64,000 nt of DNA, from positions 4,355 through 68,354 of the forward strand of contig CAKRDZ010000019.1 in assembly GCA_934316845.1 (NCBI GenBank), in the 5' to 3' direction. The first letter of the stretch is position 1; every line of letters starts with the position of its first letter. This stretch comes from an uncultured Eubacterium sp. GTDB lineage: Bacteria; Bacillota; Clostridia; Lachnospirales; Lachnospiraceae. The notes under the pieces were generated by a model. The model ran no database searches. It had not been told where the DNA came from and worked only from the letters and a program-made list of their open reading frames with translations. Shown here in pieces: positions 8,188 through 18,050 of this stretch. The position numbers and the translations under genes are program-made.

Positions 8188-9384
8188 TTACTGTTGTACT
8201 TCTGTCTCTATTTTAATGCTTTTTCGCCCAAATGTAAAGAACTGCTTTAAACGCGTTTTTTTCTGAAGCGGAGCAGCAAACAATATTCTCTTTTCTGTGC
8301 GAAGCATATACTGACCCAAAAAGGCATAATCTTCTTTGGTATCCGGCACCATCCGGAGTGACCGGGAAAATGTCATGCGCACCCTCGCCCGGTACAGTTC
8401 ATGATAGCGGTACATAAAACGAAGTCCGACCGGCTTATTGGTCAGGGAAATCCCGGCTTCAAATCTTTTTCGCGTATGTCTGCGCTGTCCCAGATAATAG
8501 ATATCTTTTTCTGTCGTCGAAAAGGATATCTCGCGGTTTCGGTTATCCATCGCATAATAGAGGATTTCCGGGTCATCGACCGGATGAATGACCTCGCCCC
8601 GTACTACCAGTTTTTTCTTCTCATACCGGATATCGGTCACTTCATATGGCACATCCTTCAAGGAAGTAACGACAAGATTATGATACTTTAATCTGCCGCT
8701 CCGATATACAAATTCCGGTAAAATGTCCGTCCGGCTCTTCGCCTCAAGAAGCCAGATCTTTACATCATTTGGAATCTGCTCACATCTGCATATAATATCT
8801 TCCCCAATATCTTCCAGGATAGAACAAAACTCTTCTTTCAGTTTCTCACTCATTCCCTCCTTTTCCGTAAATCCGGCATGATACAAATTCTGAATCATCA
8901 AATGCTGGAAAAAGGGAAGAACTTCTCCCTGTGCTTTTTTCAACCGCTTCCATATATTCTTACCGGCAACGATCGGCGTCGGATATTCTCCGGCATCCTT
9001 CCACGTACGGCTGCGGTTCGGCTCTGTTACTACCTCTTCTTCCCGCCGCTCATACACGGCAAATTTTTCTGCCGTCTCATACATACGGCAGAGAAGGGCG
9101 AATTCTCCCTCGCTCTCCTTTTTCCGTATCAGGGCAGCAAACTCCGGGCGTACCAGCAGACGGGAAGCATCGATTGTTCCCACATTGTAATGCTCTCTGA
9201 CATACGCCATATGCTGTTTTCCCTCCACCGGTTCATCGGAAACCACCACCATCATCACATCCGGTTTCAACGAAGCAAGAAAGGTATCCAGTCTTTTCCT
9301 CTCATGCTTTGTAAGGACAAGCGCATCTTTTCCCGGCACATATTCTTTTGTCAATTCTTTCCAAAAAACAAATGAATGTCTCAA
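8188..9384 (-). CDS. Hypothetical protein sharing a module with the adjacent GT2-TagF protein, TTG start
   Basis: 398 residues, no membrane segment. A TTG start overlaps the stop of the upstream gene (TTGA) with AAGGAG six bases before it. Residues about 155-330 align by eye with residues 250-430 of that upstream bifunctional transferase: DIICR... / DLICH..., then EFVYRSGRLKYHNL versus ELVYRRGALYFKNI, then a beta-rich stretch. The N-terminal 110 residues might be a degenerate nucleotide-sugar fold but show no DxD. It could be an accessory subunit for the polymerase. I know no named family. Confidence 0.7.
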   Translation of the reverse strand: MRHSFVFWKELTKEYVPGKDALVLTKHERKRLDTFLASLKPDVMMVVVSDEPVEGKQHMAYVREHYNVGTIDASRLLVRPEFAALIRKKESEGEFALLCRMYETAEKFAVYERREEEVVTEPNRSRTWKDAGEYPTPIVAGKNIWKRLKKAQGEVLPFFQHLMIQNLYHAGFTEKEGMSEKLKEEFCSILEDIGEDIICRCEQIPNDVKIWLLEAKSRTDILPEFVYRSGRLKYHNLVVTSLKDVPYEVTDIRYEKKKLVVRGEVIHPVDDPEILYYAMDNRNREISFSTTEKDIYYLGQRRHTRKRFEAGISLTNKPVGLRFMYRYHELYRARVRMTFSRSLRMVPDTKEDYAFLGQYMLRTEKRILFAAPLQKKTRLKQFFTFGRKSIKIETEVQQ

Positions 9385-12041
9385 TCCAGTCTCCTTATCT
9401 CATCATATACACGTTTACAGTTATCCTGGTCAAACCAGCGGTAAAAAGCATTTCCACGCTCATCGTACAGCGGCTCCAGCACACAGTCCTTCTCGATTGC
9501 CTGTATCAATGCCTGTATTGTTGATTCGTAATCATAGCACACCGGTCCCAGCCCGTCTCTCTCATAGTCAAAGTACCCTTCCGAATACACTTGTCCCTGA
9601 AAGAACGTATCTTTATCAAACTGGGCATAGATCACCGGCTTTTTCAGATACGCAAAGTCAAATGCGACACTGGAAAAATCTGTAAGAAGCAGGGCATTAC
9701 TGCGAAACTCCTCCTGGTAATCAATTCCATTCTGCATTACTTCGATGATATCATTTCCGGTAAAATCTTTCAACTGCACTTTATGATGGGTATGCAGGAA
9801 AAATTTACCGCGGTATCCTTTTTCTCTCATGACTTGAAGCAGTCTCTCATCATGAATCAGCGCATTATAAAAACGGTAAAATTCGGAATATTTAAACAAC
9901 GGATTATAAATGCGTTCCCCGGTATCATTGTTCAACCGGCAGGCAAGGGCTGCACGCCATGTCGGCAGGATCAAGATCGTCTTTTCCGGCGCCTGATCCT
10001 GTTTTAAATTGTCATATCTTGGAAGTCCTGTCAATTTGACAACCGACTCATCGTAAAAATAATCGCCGTTTATAATCGATTCATATTCCGGCTTTGCAGA
10101 CGTAACAAACATCTGCAGATTTTTATTAAACCGGTTCAGCCACTGCGACAGATCGTCCTTGATAATGCCGTGCTGTAAAAATACAAAGTTGTACTTATAC
10201 AGATCACGGATATACTCACTGTCGTCATCCCACGGATTGAAGATGTTATCTTCCCCCTGTGAGGATATAATATTTTTTGCCAGTAATACAAATAATTTAT
10301 AATGAAACTTCCGGAACGGGAGCACCGGTCCGACCGCTTTCATTTTCTCGTAATCCACACTATCCTCTGACAGCGTAAACCGGGATTTTATATCGTTTTC
10401 TTCCGCTCGTCTCAGATATTTGTAAAAATGCTCGGCATTGTCACCTGCCACATTGATTCGCTCCATAACAAGCCAGCGCTCTTTTCGCAAAAACGGGCGA
10501 ATGATATGCGCAAGAATCCGGTATCCGGCAATTTCTTTTTTTCCATCTTTCAAACATCGTTTTAGGAGCGAAGCCTCTTTTGCCAGATGTTTTCCAAACC
10601 GTTTCTTTTCCACATAGATCTGTGTGTTTTCCGCATTGGCACTCACGATAAACCCATGATTATGGAAATACAGCTGTTCTACGTTTGGACTTAAATGGGA
10701 AAATTTTCCAATTTTGATAAATAAACGCTGCGGCATATTGTCCTTATATTTTCCATATACTTCATAGGTTGTCCCTGCTTCCAGAGGAAGCCGGATCTGA
10801 TAGCCGCGCACACGCATGATTTCCTCGCCAAATATGACGGCTTTCCGGAATTCCGCCGGCTTAGAAACAATCGGGAAAACATCCCCCTTGTCATTTTCCA
10901 CCGTAATAGTAATATCTTCTGCAAACGGGCACCAGATCCGCCCGGCAAGTTCCAGACAATCTTCATTGATATTCAGTACATCCACCGAAAACAGCGATTT
11001 TGCCTGCAGACTGTACATTTTAATGTTCTTAAAATACAAGGCACCGCGGCGGTATACCAATTCTTTACGGATGTCTCTGCCATACTTAAGAGACAGCGCA
11101 TACAATTTATATTCCACATACATTTTATCCAGATGACAGATCAGATCGTCATCCATATACTGGAGCATTTTTCGAAGCCATTCTTTATACCATTCCTGCT
11201 CTTGTTCCGTTAATACTCCATTCAGATCATCACGCAAACGCCACTGGAAATCATACAGGATCAGGTATTGGATGTACAAAAGTACCGTGCCGTATTTATC
11301 AATGGATTCCTGAATCAATTCCAGATAATAATGTTCCGGCGTATCCAGATACCACTCTTTTGAGGTTCCCTTATTCTGAATGGCAGAAGACGCATTTACA
11401 CGTTTGCGGTACAGATGAAGTGCCTCCGACACCACACCGTATTTGAGTTTATCCAATATGATCGAATTGACAAATTTGGAATCTTCTGCAAATTTTAATT
11501 TCTCATCAAACTTATACTTACCAAGAACTTCTGCTTTCACAAAAGAAGCTGTCACATGCATCTGAATATACGTATATTTTTCGAGGACATCAATGATACG
11601 GCTTCCCGGTTCGTATTTAAAATATAACCAATGGTATTCATCCAGAGCCTCAAAAAATTTCTGCGGACACGCAACGAGATCAATTTTATCCTGCCGTTTT
11701 TCAAAAAAATCATAGACTGCCTGAAAACTCTCCGGCGTCCATTTATCGTCAGAATCCAGAAAATTTACATATTTTCCCTCTATTTTTTCGATTCCATAAT
11801 TTCTGGCTGCACTTACCCCTTTATTTTCCTGCTTAAGATAAAGGATATTTTCAGGATACTTTTCGACATATGCCAGACAAATTTCCTCACTGTTATCTGT
11901 GCTTCCGTCATTGACAAGTATAATCTGGATATTTTCTTTAAATCCAATGGTCTGCCCGATCACGGAATCCAATGTCTCTGCCAGATACTCTGCCACATTA
12001 TAAACCGGTATGACTACCGAAAATTTGTATTTGTAATCCAT
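9381..12041 (-). CDS. Bifunctional GT2 glycosyltransferase / CDP-glycerol:polyol-phosphate transferase
   Basis: 886 residues starting at an ATG after AAAGGAG (an upstream 20-codon extension has no ribosome site). Residues 5-220 are a GT2 domain: SVVIPVYN, NDGSTDN, FLDSDDKW. Residues about 250-480 form a linker module shared with the next gene. Residues about 530-886 are TagF-like: LQHGIIKDDLSQW, GLPRYDN, LPTWRAAL, TDFSSVAFDFAYLKKP. It probably adds a sugar and a polyol-phosphate alternately to a lipid-linked chain on the cytoplasmic face. Confidence 0.88.
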   Translation of the reverse strand: MDYKYKFSVVIPVYNVAEYLAETLDSVIGQTIGFKENIQIILVNDGSTDNSEEICLAYVEKYPENILYLKQENKGVSAARNYGIEKIEGKYVNFLDSDDKWTPESFQAVYDFFEKRQDKIDLVACPQKFFEALDEYHWLYFKYEPGSRIIDVLEKYTYIQMHVTASFVKAEVLGKYKFDEKLKFAEDSKFVNSIILDKLKYGVVSEALHLYRKRVNASSAIQNKGTSKEWYLDTPEHYYLELIQESIDKYGTVLLYIQYLILYDFQWRLRDDLNGVLTEQEQEWYKEWLRKMLQYMDDDLICHLDKMYVEYKLYALSLKYGRDIRKELVYRRGALYFKNIKMYSLQAKSLFSVDVLNINEDCLELAGRIWCPFAEDITITVENDKGDVFPIVSKPAEFRKAVIFGEEIMRVRGYQIRLPLEAGTTYEVYGKYKDNMPQRLFIKIGKFSHLSPNVEQLYFHNHGFIVSANAENTQIYVEKKRFGKHLAKEASLLKRCLKDGKKEIAGYRILAHIIRPFLRKERWLVMERINVAGDNAEHFYKYLRRAEENDIKSRFTLSEDSVDYEKMKAVGPVLPFRKFHYKLFVLLAKNIISSQGEDNIFNPWDDDSEYIRDLYKYNFVFLQHGIIKDDLSQWLNRFNKNLQMFVTSAKPEYESIINGDYFYDESVVKLTGLPRYDNLKQDQAPEKTILILPTWRAALACRLNNDTGERIYNPLFKYSEFYRFYNALIHDERLLQVMREKGYRGKFFLHTHHKVQLKDFTGNDIIEVMQNGIDYQEEFRSNALLLTDFSSVAFDFAYLKKPVIYAQFDKDTFFQGQVYSEGYFDYERDGLGPVCYDYESTIQALIQAIEKDCVLEPLYDERGNAFYRWFDQDNCKRVYDEIRRLD

Positions 12042-12093
12042 CCTGTCTCCTTTCCTCATGATAAATCCGGTGCAAACGCAGTAACATGATAAC

Positions 12094-12124
12094 GGCACCA
12101 ATTCAATTGTATCAAATTGGTGCC
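12094..12124. terminator. Hairpin between the GT2-TagF gene and the phosphohexomutase gene
   Basis: A 10-bp perfect inverted repeat (GGCACCAATT / AATTGGTGCC) with an 11-base loop. The strong T run (TCTTTTTGTTTT) is on the plus strand, whereas neighbouring genes run on the minus strand; on that strand only a short GTTATC follows. It may attenuate rather than stop transcription into the polymerase genes. Confidence 0.5.
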
Positions 12125-12143
12125 TCTTTTTGTTTTATTACGA

Positions 12144-13817
12144 TTATTTACATACTTCTGTGAAGTACGACTCTAACGCAGCTACAATCTCTGCACCAGC
12201 CTGTTCGCTGCTTCCCTTTACAAGATAATACATCTTGATCTTTGGCTCTGTTCCGGATGGACGAACCAAAACGTTGATATCGTCTTCCATATTAAATTCA
12301 AGTACGTTGGATTTTGGCAGATTTCCAATTCCTTCCTTATAATCCTTCACATCGATCACCTTATAACCAGCTACCTCTTTTGGTGCGTTGGTACGAAGGC
12401 TTTCCCTGAGATCTGCCATCTTCTTTGCTCCGCTGGCTCCTTCAAAGGTAATGGACTGAAGTGCTTCTTTGAAATACCCGTATTTTTCATACAGCTGATT
12501 CAACATCTGTACAAGGGAAATTCCCATTGCTTTGTAATGAGCAAACATCTCACAGATCAAGAGGGAGGCATTCACGCCATCTTTGTCACGGACATGTCCG
12601 CCGCTGAGATAACCATAACTCTCTTCAAAACCGAAGATGTAACGGTCTACTTCACCGTCTGCTTCCAAAAATCCAATCTGCTCGCCGATAAATTTGAAAC
12701 CGGTAAGCACACGTCTTACTTCTACACCGTAGTCAGCGGCGATCTTATCGATCATTTTCGTCGATACAATGGTTGTTACAACCACCGGATTTTTCGGCAT
12801 TGTTCCGTTGGCTTTATACGTCTTGCAGATATAGTCAAAGAGAAGGATTCCCATCTGGTTCCCGGAGATCAGCTGATAATCATCACCTTCTTTTACAGCT
12901 ACGCCGACACGGTCGCAGTCCGGATCGGTTGCCAGAAGGAGGTCGCTTCCTACTTCTTTTGCCTTTTTCAATCCCACTTCCAAAGCCTCACGGATCTCCG
13001 GATTCGGATATGGACATGTGGTAAAGTTGCCATCCGGCATCTCCTGCTCTTTTGGAATCGTGATCTGGGTGTAGCCATTTTCTTTCAGACATCTTGTCAC
13101 ACAGTAACGGCCGGTTCCGTTGAGCGGAGTATAAACGATGGATACATTTTTGTCAATCTCTTTCGGATTCAGGGCACGCTCGGAAACGGCATCGATAAAT
13201 CCGGTAATGACATCATCTTCAATATATTTGATCTTTCCTTCGGAAAGTCCTGCTTCAAAGTCCATGATCTTTACATCATCAAACACATCGACTGCTTCGA
13301 TCTCTGCGAGAATCGCATCGGCAACTTCCAGCGTGATCTGGCAGCCATCGGCACCATAAACTTTGTACCCATTGTATTTTGCCGGGTTGTGGCTGGCTGT
13401 CACCACGATACCACCGTCACAGTCCAAAGCACGTACGGCATAAGAGAGGGATGGCGTCGGCATCAGCTCTTTGTAAATATTTACCAGTATTCCGTTTGCT
13501 GCAAATACACTGGCTGCTGTTTTTGCAAAAATGTCCGATTTGTTACGGCTGTCATAGGCGATCGATACGGAAGGATTTTTTGCCGCTTTGTTCAAATAAT
13601 TGCTGTATCCCTGGGTTGCTCTGGCTACGGTATGCTCGTTCATACGATAGGTTCCGGCTCCGATCACACCACGGAGTCCACCGGTACCAAATTCCAGATC
13701 GCGGTAAAAACGATCGTTGATCTCTTCTTCCTTTCCCTCGATGGCTTTCAATTCTGTCAAAAGATCTTCTTCCGTCACTTTACCAAGCCATCTTTTATAA
13801 TTTTCCATCATATCCAT
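12144..13817 (-). CDS. pgcA: Phosphohexomutase (phosphoglucomutase/phosphomannomutase)
   Basis: 557 residues of the alpha-D-phosphohexomutase superfamily: active-site serine in TASHNP, metal loop DPDCDR, sugar-binding GFEES and phosphate-binding PSGTEPK near the C-terminus. Length matches the Firmicutes PgcA type. It interconverts glucose-6-P/glucose-1-P and possibly mannose-6-P/mannose-1-P, feeding both the CDP-glucose and GDP-mannose branches of this cluster and glycogen synthesis. GGAGG lies nine bases before the ATG. It follows the Rmd gene by 15 bases. Confidence 0.93.
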   Translation of the reverse strand: MDMMENYKRWLGKVTEEDLLTELKAIEGKEEEINDRFYRDLEFGTGGLRGVIGAGTYRMNEHTVARATQGYSNYLNKAAKNPSVSIAYDSRNKSDIFAKTAASVFAANGILVNIYKELMPTPSLSYAVRALDCDGGIVVTASHNPAKYNGYKVYGADGCQITLEVADAILAEIEAVDVFDDVKIMDFEAGLSEGKIKYIEDDVITGFIDAVSERALNPKEIDKNVSIVYTPLNGTGRYCVTRCLKENGYTQITIPKEQEMPDGNFTTCPYPNPEIREALEVGLKKAKEVGSDLLLATDPDCDRVGVAVKEGDDYQLISGNQMGILLFDYICKTYKANGTMPKNPVVVTTIVSTKMIDKIAADYGVEVRRVLTGFKFIGEQIGFLEADGEVDRYIFGFEESYGYLSGGHVRDKDGVNASLLICEMFAHYKAMGISLVQMLNQLYEKYGYFKEALQSITFEGASGAKKMADLRESLRTNAPKEVAGYKVIDVKDYKEGIGNLPKSNVLEFNMEDDINVLVRPSGTEPKIKMYYLVKGSSEQAGAEIVAALESYFTEVCK

Positions 13818-13832
13818 TTTTGTAATCCTCCT

Positions 13833-14798
13833 TTATGCTTCTACATTGGCACGCCAATACTCTAATGTGTCTTTCAATGTCTGCTCCAGACTGATCTTGC
13901 GTTTCCAGTCCGTCTGCTCTGTAATTTTCGTAATATCTGCTTCGATAATCGGAACATCGATCGGACGAAGTCTCGCCTGTTCCACTTCTACATTGATCTC
14001 GCGTCCGGAAAGTTCGATGATCTTATCCAGAACTTCCTGGATCTCATAGGCTTTTCCGGAACCTACATTGTAAGTTTCCCCGCTTTTTCCCTGACGGATC
14101 AGACATTCATAAGCGGCAATCACATCCCGCACATCGGTAAAGTCTCGTTTTGCTTTCAGATTTCCGACATGGATCACCGGCTCACGCAGTCCCTTTTCCA
14201 CTTCAACAACCTGCTTACAAAAGTCAGACACAACGAACTGCGGTGACTGTCTTGGCCCTACATGAGTAAATGCGCGCACCATCACAAGTTCCAGCTGATA
14301 TGCCTGCGCGTAGATCGTACCGAGCATATTCTGGCAGCTTTTCGTCGCTGCATAGATATTTCCCGGACGAAGTACGGTATCTTCAACGATAGGCACCTGA
14401 TCGGGATGGATCCGCCCATACTCTTCCCCGGAACCGATCAGCAATACCCGTCCTTTGTATTCCATTTCCTTTAATACATCCAATAAATTCAATGCGCCTT
14501 TGATATTTACATCAACGGTCAATTGAGGGTTAGACCAGGATACGGCAACCGAACTCTGCGCTGCCAGATGGAATATGTAATCCGGAACAAAATTCTCGAT
14601 CACATCAACAATTTCCTGTTTTTCCAACAGATTCATATCCACGACATCATAGCCTTCCGGCTCCAGTGTCTCCTGTTTCATCTTCGTAGAGCGCACCTGA
14701 TAGCCGCACTCTCCACACAAATATTCAGCCAGATATTTCCCTACAAATCCGGCTCCACCGATAATTAATGCTTTTTTCATGCCTTCATTCACTTTCAT
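13833..14798 (-). CDS. rmd: GDP-4-dehydro-6-deoxy-D-mannose reductase (GDP-D-rhamnose forming)
   Basis: 321-residue extended SDR: IIGGAGFVGKYLAEYL Rossmann motif, IGSGEEYG and YAATK catalytic segment (YxxxK). THVGPRQSPQFVVSDFCKQV is typical of the Rmd branch. It reduces the 4-keto product of Gmd to GDP-D-rhamnose. The start is unclear: neither the first ATG nor the one six codons later (MKKALIIGG) has a good ribosome site; homologues usually begin at the latter. GDP-fucose synthase is less likely because no epimerase-type insertions are visible. Confidence 0.85.
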   Translation of the reverse strand: MKVNEGMKKALIIGGAGFVGKYLAEYLCGECGYQVRSTKMKQETLEPEGYDVVDMNLLEKQEIVDVIENFVPDYIFHLAAQSSVAVSWSNPQLTVDVNIKGALNLLDVLKEMEYKGRVLLIGSGEEYGRIHPDQVPIVEDTVLRPGNIYAATKSCQNMLGTIYAQAYQLELVMVRAFTHVGPRQSPQFVVSDFCKQVVEVEKGLREPVIHVGNLKAKRDFTDVRDVIAAYECLIRQGKSGETYNVGSGKAYEIQEVLDKIIELSGREINVEVEQARLRPIDVPIIEADITKITEQTDWKRKISLEQTLKDTLEYWRANVEA

Positions 14799-14823
14799 TG
14801 ATAATTATGCAATATGTGAAAAA

Positions 14824-14863
14824 GGCGCTGGCATCGCCCACATATGCGGTGAATCCCGGCGCC
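14824..14863 (-). terminator. Rho-independent terminator after gmd
   Basis: On the minus strand a GC-rich stem (GGCGC-x-GG / CC-x-GCGCC) with a 24-base loop is followed immediately by TTTTT, 17 bases after the gmd stop codon. It could partly separate the sugar-nucleotide genes from the rmd-pgcA-tar block; no promoter is visible in the 26 bases before rmd, so read-through is expected. Confidence 0.65.
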
Positions 14864-14879
14864 GTTTCCATATAAAAGA

Positions 14880-15911
14880 TTAGATTGATTTTACTTTAAT
14901 TTCTTTTTTTACTAAAGCTAAGTCATTCTTAACCATTCTCTCAACTAACTGGCTGAAAGAGATCTCACGTTTCCATCCAAGTTCTTTTTCTGCTTTGGCA
15001 GGGTTTCCAAGAAGGATATCTACTTCTGCCGGGCGGAAGAACTGTGGATTTACTTTTACGATGGTCTTTCCGGTTGCCTTATCTTTTCCGATCTCGTCAA
15101 CACCGGTTCCTTCCCATTCGATCTCGATTCCAACATGTCCAAATGCAACTTCTACAAATTCACGTACGGTACGTGTCTCGTTGGTAGCGATGACATAATC
15201 GTCCGCATGATCCTGCTGAAGAAGAAGCCACATTGCTTTTACATAATCCTTGGAATGACCCCAGTCTCTCTTAGAGTCCATATTTCCAAGTTCCAGATGA
15301 TCCTGTACACCAAGTTTGATACGTGCTACCGCATCCGTGATCTTACGGGTAACGAACTCTTTACCACGGCGCTCGGATTCATGATTGAACAGAATTCCGG
15401 AGCATGCATACAGATCATAACTCTCTCTGTAGTTCTTTGTGATCCAGTGTCCATACAGCTTTGCAACTCCGTATGGAGAACGTGGATAGAATGGAGTGGT
15501 CTCTGTCTGAGGAATTGCCTGAACCAGACCAAACATCTCACTTGTAGAAGCCTGATAAAATCTTGCTTCCGGTTTTACCGTACGGATTGCTTCCAGCATG
15601 TTCGTAACACCAAGAGCATCGATGTCGGCTGTTGCCAGAGGCTGCTCCCAGCTTGTTGCTACAAATGACTGAGCAGCAAGGTTATAAACTTCATCCGCCT
15701 GAGAGATCTTCATTGCTGTGATCAAAGAAATCGGATCGGTCATATCCGCATAGATAAAGTGAATCTTATCTTTAATATGCTCGACATTTCCATAATCTAC
15801 AACGCTCTTACGGCGCATGATTCCATATACTTCATAGCCCTTTTCCAGCAGAAGTTCTGCAAGATAAGAACCGTCCTGTCCTGTAATACCTGTTATTAAT
15901 GCGTGTTTCAT
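14880..15911 (-). CDS. gmd: GDP-mannose 4,6-dehydratase
   Basis: 343 residues. GITGQDGSYLAELLLEKG is the characteristic N-terminus of Gmd; STSEMFG and YPRSPYGVAKLYG hold the catalytic Ser/Thr, Tyr and Lys. It converts GDP-D-mannose to GDP-4-dehydro-6-deoxy-D-mannose with bound NADP. AAAGGAG seven bases before the ATG fixes the start five codons inside the open frame. It sits between manC and rmd, completing the GDP-rhamnose route. Confidence 0.95.
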   Translation of the reverse strand: MKHALITGITGQDGSYLAELLLEKGYEVYGIMRRKSVVDYGNVEHIKDKIHFIYADMTDPISLITAMKISQADEVYNLAAQSFVATSWEQPLATADIDALGVTNMLEAIRTVKPEARFYQASTSEMFGLVQAIPQTETTPFYPRSPYGVAKLYGHWITKNYRESYDLYACSGILFNHESERRGKEFVTRKITDAVARIKLGVQDHLELGNMDSKRDWGHSKDYVKAMWLLLQQDHADDYVIATNETRTVREFVEVAFGHVGIEIEWEGTGVDEIGKDKATGKTIVKVNPQFFRPAEVDILLGNPAKAEKELGWKREISFSQLVERMVKNDLALVKKEIKVKSI

Positions 15912-15964
15912 GATATCTCCTTTCAAACCTAAACATTGCTATTCATTTTATTTATTGTAAAATC

Positions 15965-17035
15965 TTAGATGTACTCGTTGCGGTTGCAGATTCTAAGATT
16001 TTCAAGTACTTTCTTGATATCTCCGGCATGGCCTTTGTCACAGATCAGCAGCGCATCTTCCGTATCTACGACGATGATGTCCTCCAGTCCTACCGCTGCG
16101 ATCAATTTTTCAGAACCTTCGATGATCGAATTCTTTGTCTCTACGGTAATAACATTTCCCTGAACGGCATTTCCAAATTCGTTCGTCGAACGGATACGTC
16201 CGACAGCCAGCCAGGATCCTACGTCATCCCAGCCAAATGTACCGGGAAGTACGAAGATATTTTCCGCCTTTTCCATAATGCCGTAATCAATGGATTCGGA
16301 TTCCATTTTTTCGAATTCAGCCTCAAGAACACTTTCCTGTTCTTCGGTTCCGATCGCATCCTGAATCTTCACAAGACCCTCATAGGTCTTTGGCATAAAT
16401 TCTTTCATATTATTTAAAATGGTGGAAACCTTCCAGACAAACATACCGCTGTTCCAAAGGTAGGATTCGTCAGCAAGATATTCTTTTGCTTTTTTGAGAT
16501 TTGGTTTCTCTACAAAACATTCCACACCATAGGCACGACCCTCGCTCTGATCCGGATCAAATTTGATATACCCGTATCCCGTCTCCGGATAGTTTGGTGT
16601 GATACCGATTGTCGTCAGGTTGTTTCCTTTTTCTGCTACCTGGCAGGCATCTTTCAATACATCGACAAACATCGAATTGTATTTGATCAAATGATCGGAT
16701 GGAAGCACGATCATAAGAGCATCGTCATATTTTCTGTTAATATGCATGGCAGCAAGGCCTACACAAGGAGCCGTATTTCTCCCTACCGGTTCGCACAGGA
16801 TATTTTCTTCCGGAAGTTCCGGCAGCTGTTCTTTTGCCAATGCCTTGTAATCCCGGTTTGTCACAATGTAAATATCTTCCACATTTACCAGCGGTAAAAT
16901 ACGATTCACCGTATGCTGAATCATCGTAATTCCATCATCTGTCAGACTCAAAAACTGCTTCGGCAGATTTTTGCGGCTTTTTGGCCAAAATCTCTCGCCA
17001 CGTCCGCCTGCCATGATCATTGCTGTAACTTTCAT
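15965..17035 (-). CDS. manC: Mannose-1-phosphate guanylyltransferase
   Basis: 356 residues, with the pyrophosphorylase signature MAGGRGERFWPKSRKNLPKQFL and FVEKP; the C-terminal isomerase (cupin) domain of bifunctional ManC/AlgA is absent, its job being done by the adjacent manA product. It makes GDP-mannose from GTP and mannose-1-phosphate. The order is manA-manC-gmd-rmd, each separated by 30-60 bases. Confidence 0.93.
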   Translation of the reverse strand: MKVTAMIMAGGRGERFWPKSRKNLPKQFLSLTDDGITMIQHTVNRILPLVNVEDIYIVTNRDYKALAKEQLPELPEENILCEPVGRNTAPCVGLAAMHINRKYDDALMIVLPSDHLIKYNSMFVDVLKDACQVAEKGNNLTTIGITPNYPETGYGYIKFDPDQSEGRAYGVECFVEKPNLKKAKEYLADESYLWNSGMFVWKVSTILNNMKEFMPKTYEGLVKIQDAIGTEEQESVLEAEFEKMESESIDYGIMEKAENIFVLPGTFGWDDVGSWLAVGRIRSTNEFGNAVQGNVITVETKNSIIEGSEKLIAAVGLEDIIVVDTEDALLICDKGHAGDIKKVLENLRICNRNEYI

Positions 17036-17064
17036 AATTTTTTCCTTTCTTACTAAATCTGTAT

Positions 17065-18027
17065 TTATAATTTTGACATTAAAATTTCATTGTTTCCGTA
17101 AATGTAATATTCGCCAAATCCTGCCGGGATAAAGATACTGTCACCTGCCTGAAAATCGTATCGGCGTCCTTTATATTCGAGACAGCCATCCCCTTTTACA
17201 ACAAGCAGCGACTGGAAAGACGTCTTATCACACCAAAATTTGATTCTGCCGCCTTCGCATTCAATCTTGTTGACACAGAAATAATCGCACTCAAACAACC
17301 GGCGGATCCTGCCGCTCTGCAAACGCACCTCGTTATTGTCAAACACCTGGGACGGTACGATCGGCGTCCGGTCAATCACAGCCACTCCCCGCTCGATATG
17401 AAGTTCTCTGTAATTCCCATTTTTATCCTTACGAAGATAGTCATATACGCGAAACGTCGTGTTGGAATTCTGCTGTATCTCCGCGATCACAACTCCAGCA
17501 CCAATCGCATGAATCGTTCCCGGATGAATGAAAAAACAGTCTCCTTCATTCACTTCCACTTTATTTAAAATTTCCTGGATAGATCCATCCCGCATCTTCT
17601 GCTCCAGTTCTTCCCTGGAAACTTCCCGATTTAATCCGTAATATAAAAATGCATGTGGCTTAGCAGCCAGTACATACCACATCTCTGCTTTTCCCTCTTC
17701 GCCCAGTTCCCTCTTTGCCGAGTCATCGGATGGATGCACCTGAATTGAAAGGTTTTCTTTCGCATCAATAAATTTAATTAAAATCGGAAATCTATCTTTT
17801 GGCTGAAACCTATGAGAAACATATTCTGGAAATTGATCCAGTACTTCCTCTAATGTTTTCCCTTTAAATGCTCCGTTGCGGACCGTACATTTTCCATCCG
17901 GATGACAACTGAGTTCCCAGCTTTCCGCCGTACAGTCCCCATCGCCGGCTTTTCCATATAAGCGTTCCAGTTCATGACCGCCCCAAAGATAATCCTTGTA
18001 TGCCGGAGCCAATTTCATTGGATACAT
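17065..18027 (-). CDS. manA: Mannose-6-phosphate isomerase, class I
   Basis: 320 residues. Zinc-site segments of type I phosphomannose isomerase are present: IQVHPSD, AEMWYVL and FIHPGTIHAIGAG, followed by the YDYLRKD region. It converts fructose-6-phosphate to mannose-6-phosphate at the entry to GDP-mannose synthesis. The length (about 315-320) matches the short Firmicutes form. It lies 30 bases upstream of manC. Confidence 0.93.
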   Translation of the reverse strand: MYPMKLAPAYKDYLWGGHELERLYGKAGDGDCTAESWELSCHPDGKCTVRNGAFKGKTLEEVLDQFPEYVSHRFQPKDRFPILIKFIDAKENLSIQVHPSDDSAKRELGEEGKAEMWYVLAAKPHAFLYYGLNREVSREELEQKMRDGSIQEILNKVEVNEGDCFFIHPGTIHAIGAGVVIAEIQQNSNTTFRVYDYLRKDKNGNYRELHIERGVAVIDRTPIVPSQVFDNNEVRLQSGRIRRLFECDYFCVNKIECEGGRIKFWCDKTSFQSLLVVKGDGCLEYKGRRYDFQAGDSIFIPAGFGEYYIYGNNEILMSKL

Positions 18028-18050
18028 ATTATCACTCTTTGTCCTTTAAT

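Noticed and set aside
12537..13865. 442-codon plus-strand frame opposite the phosphohexomutase gene
   Set aside because: It is antisense to a gene with all family motifs; its translation matches nothing I recognise.
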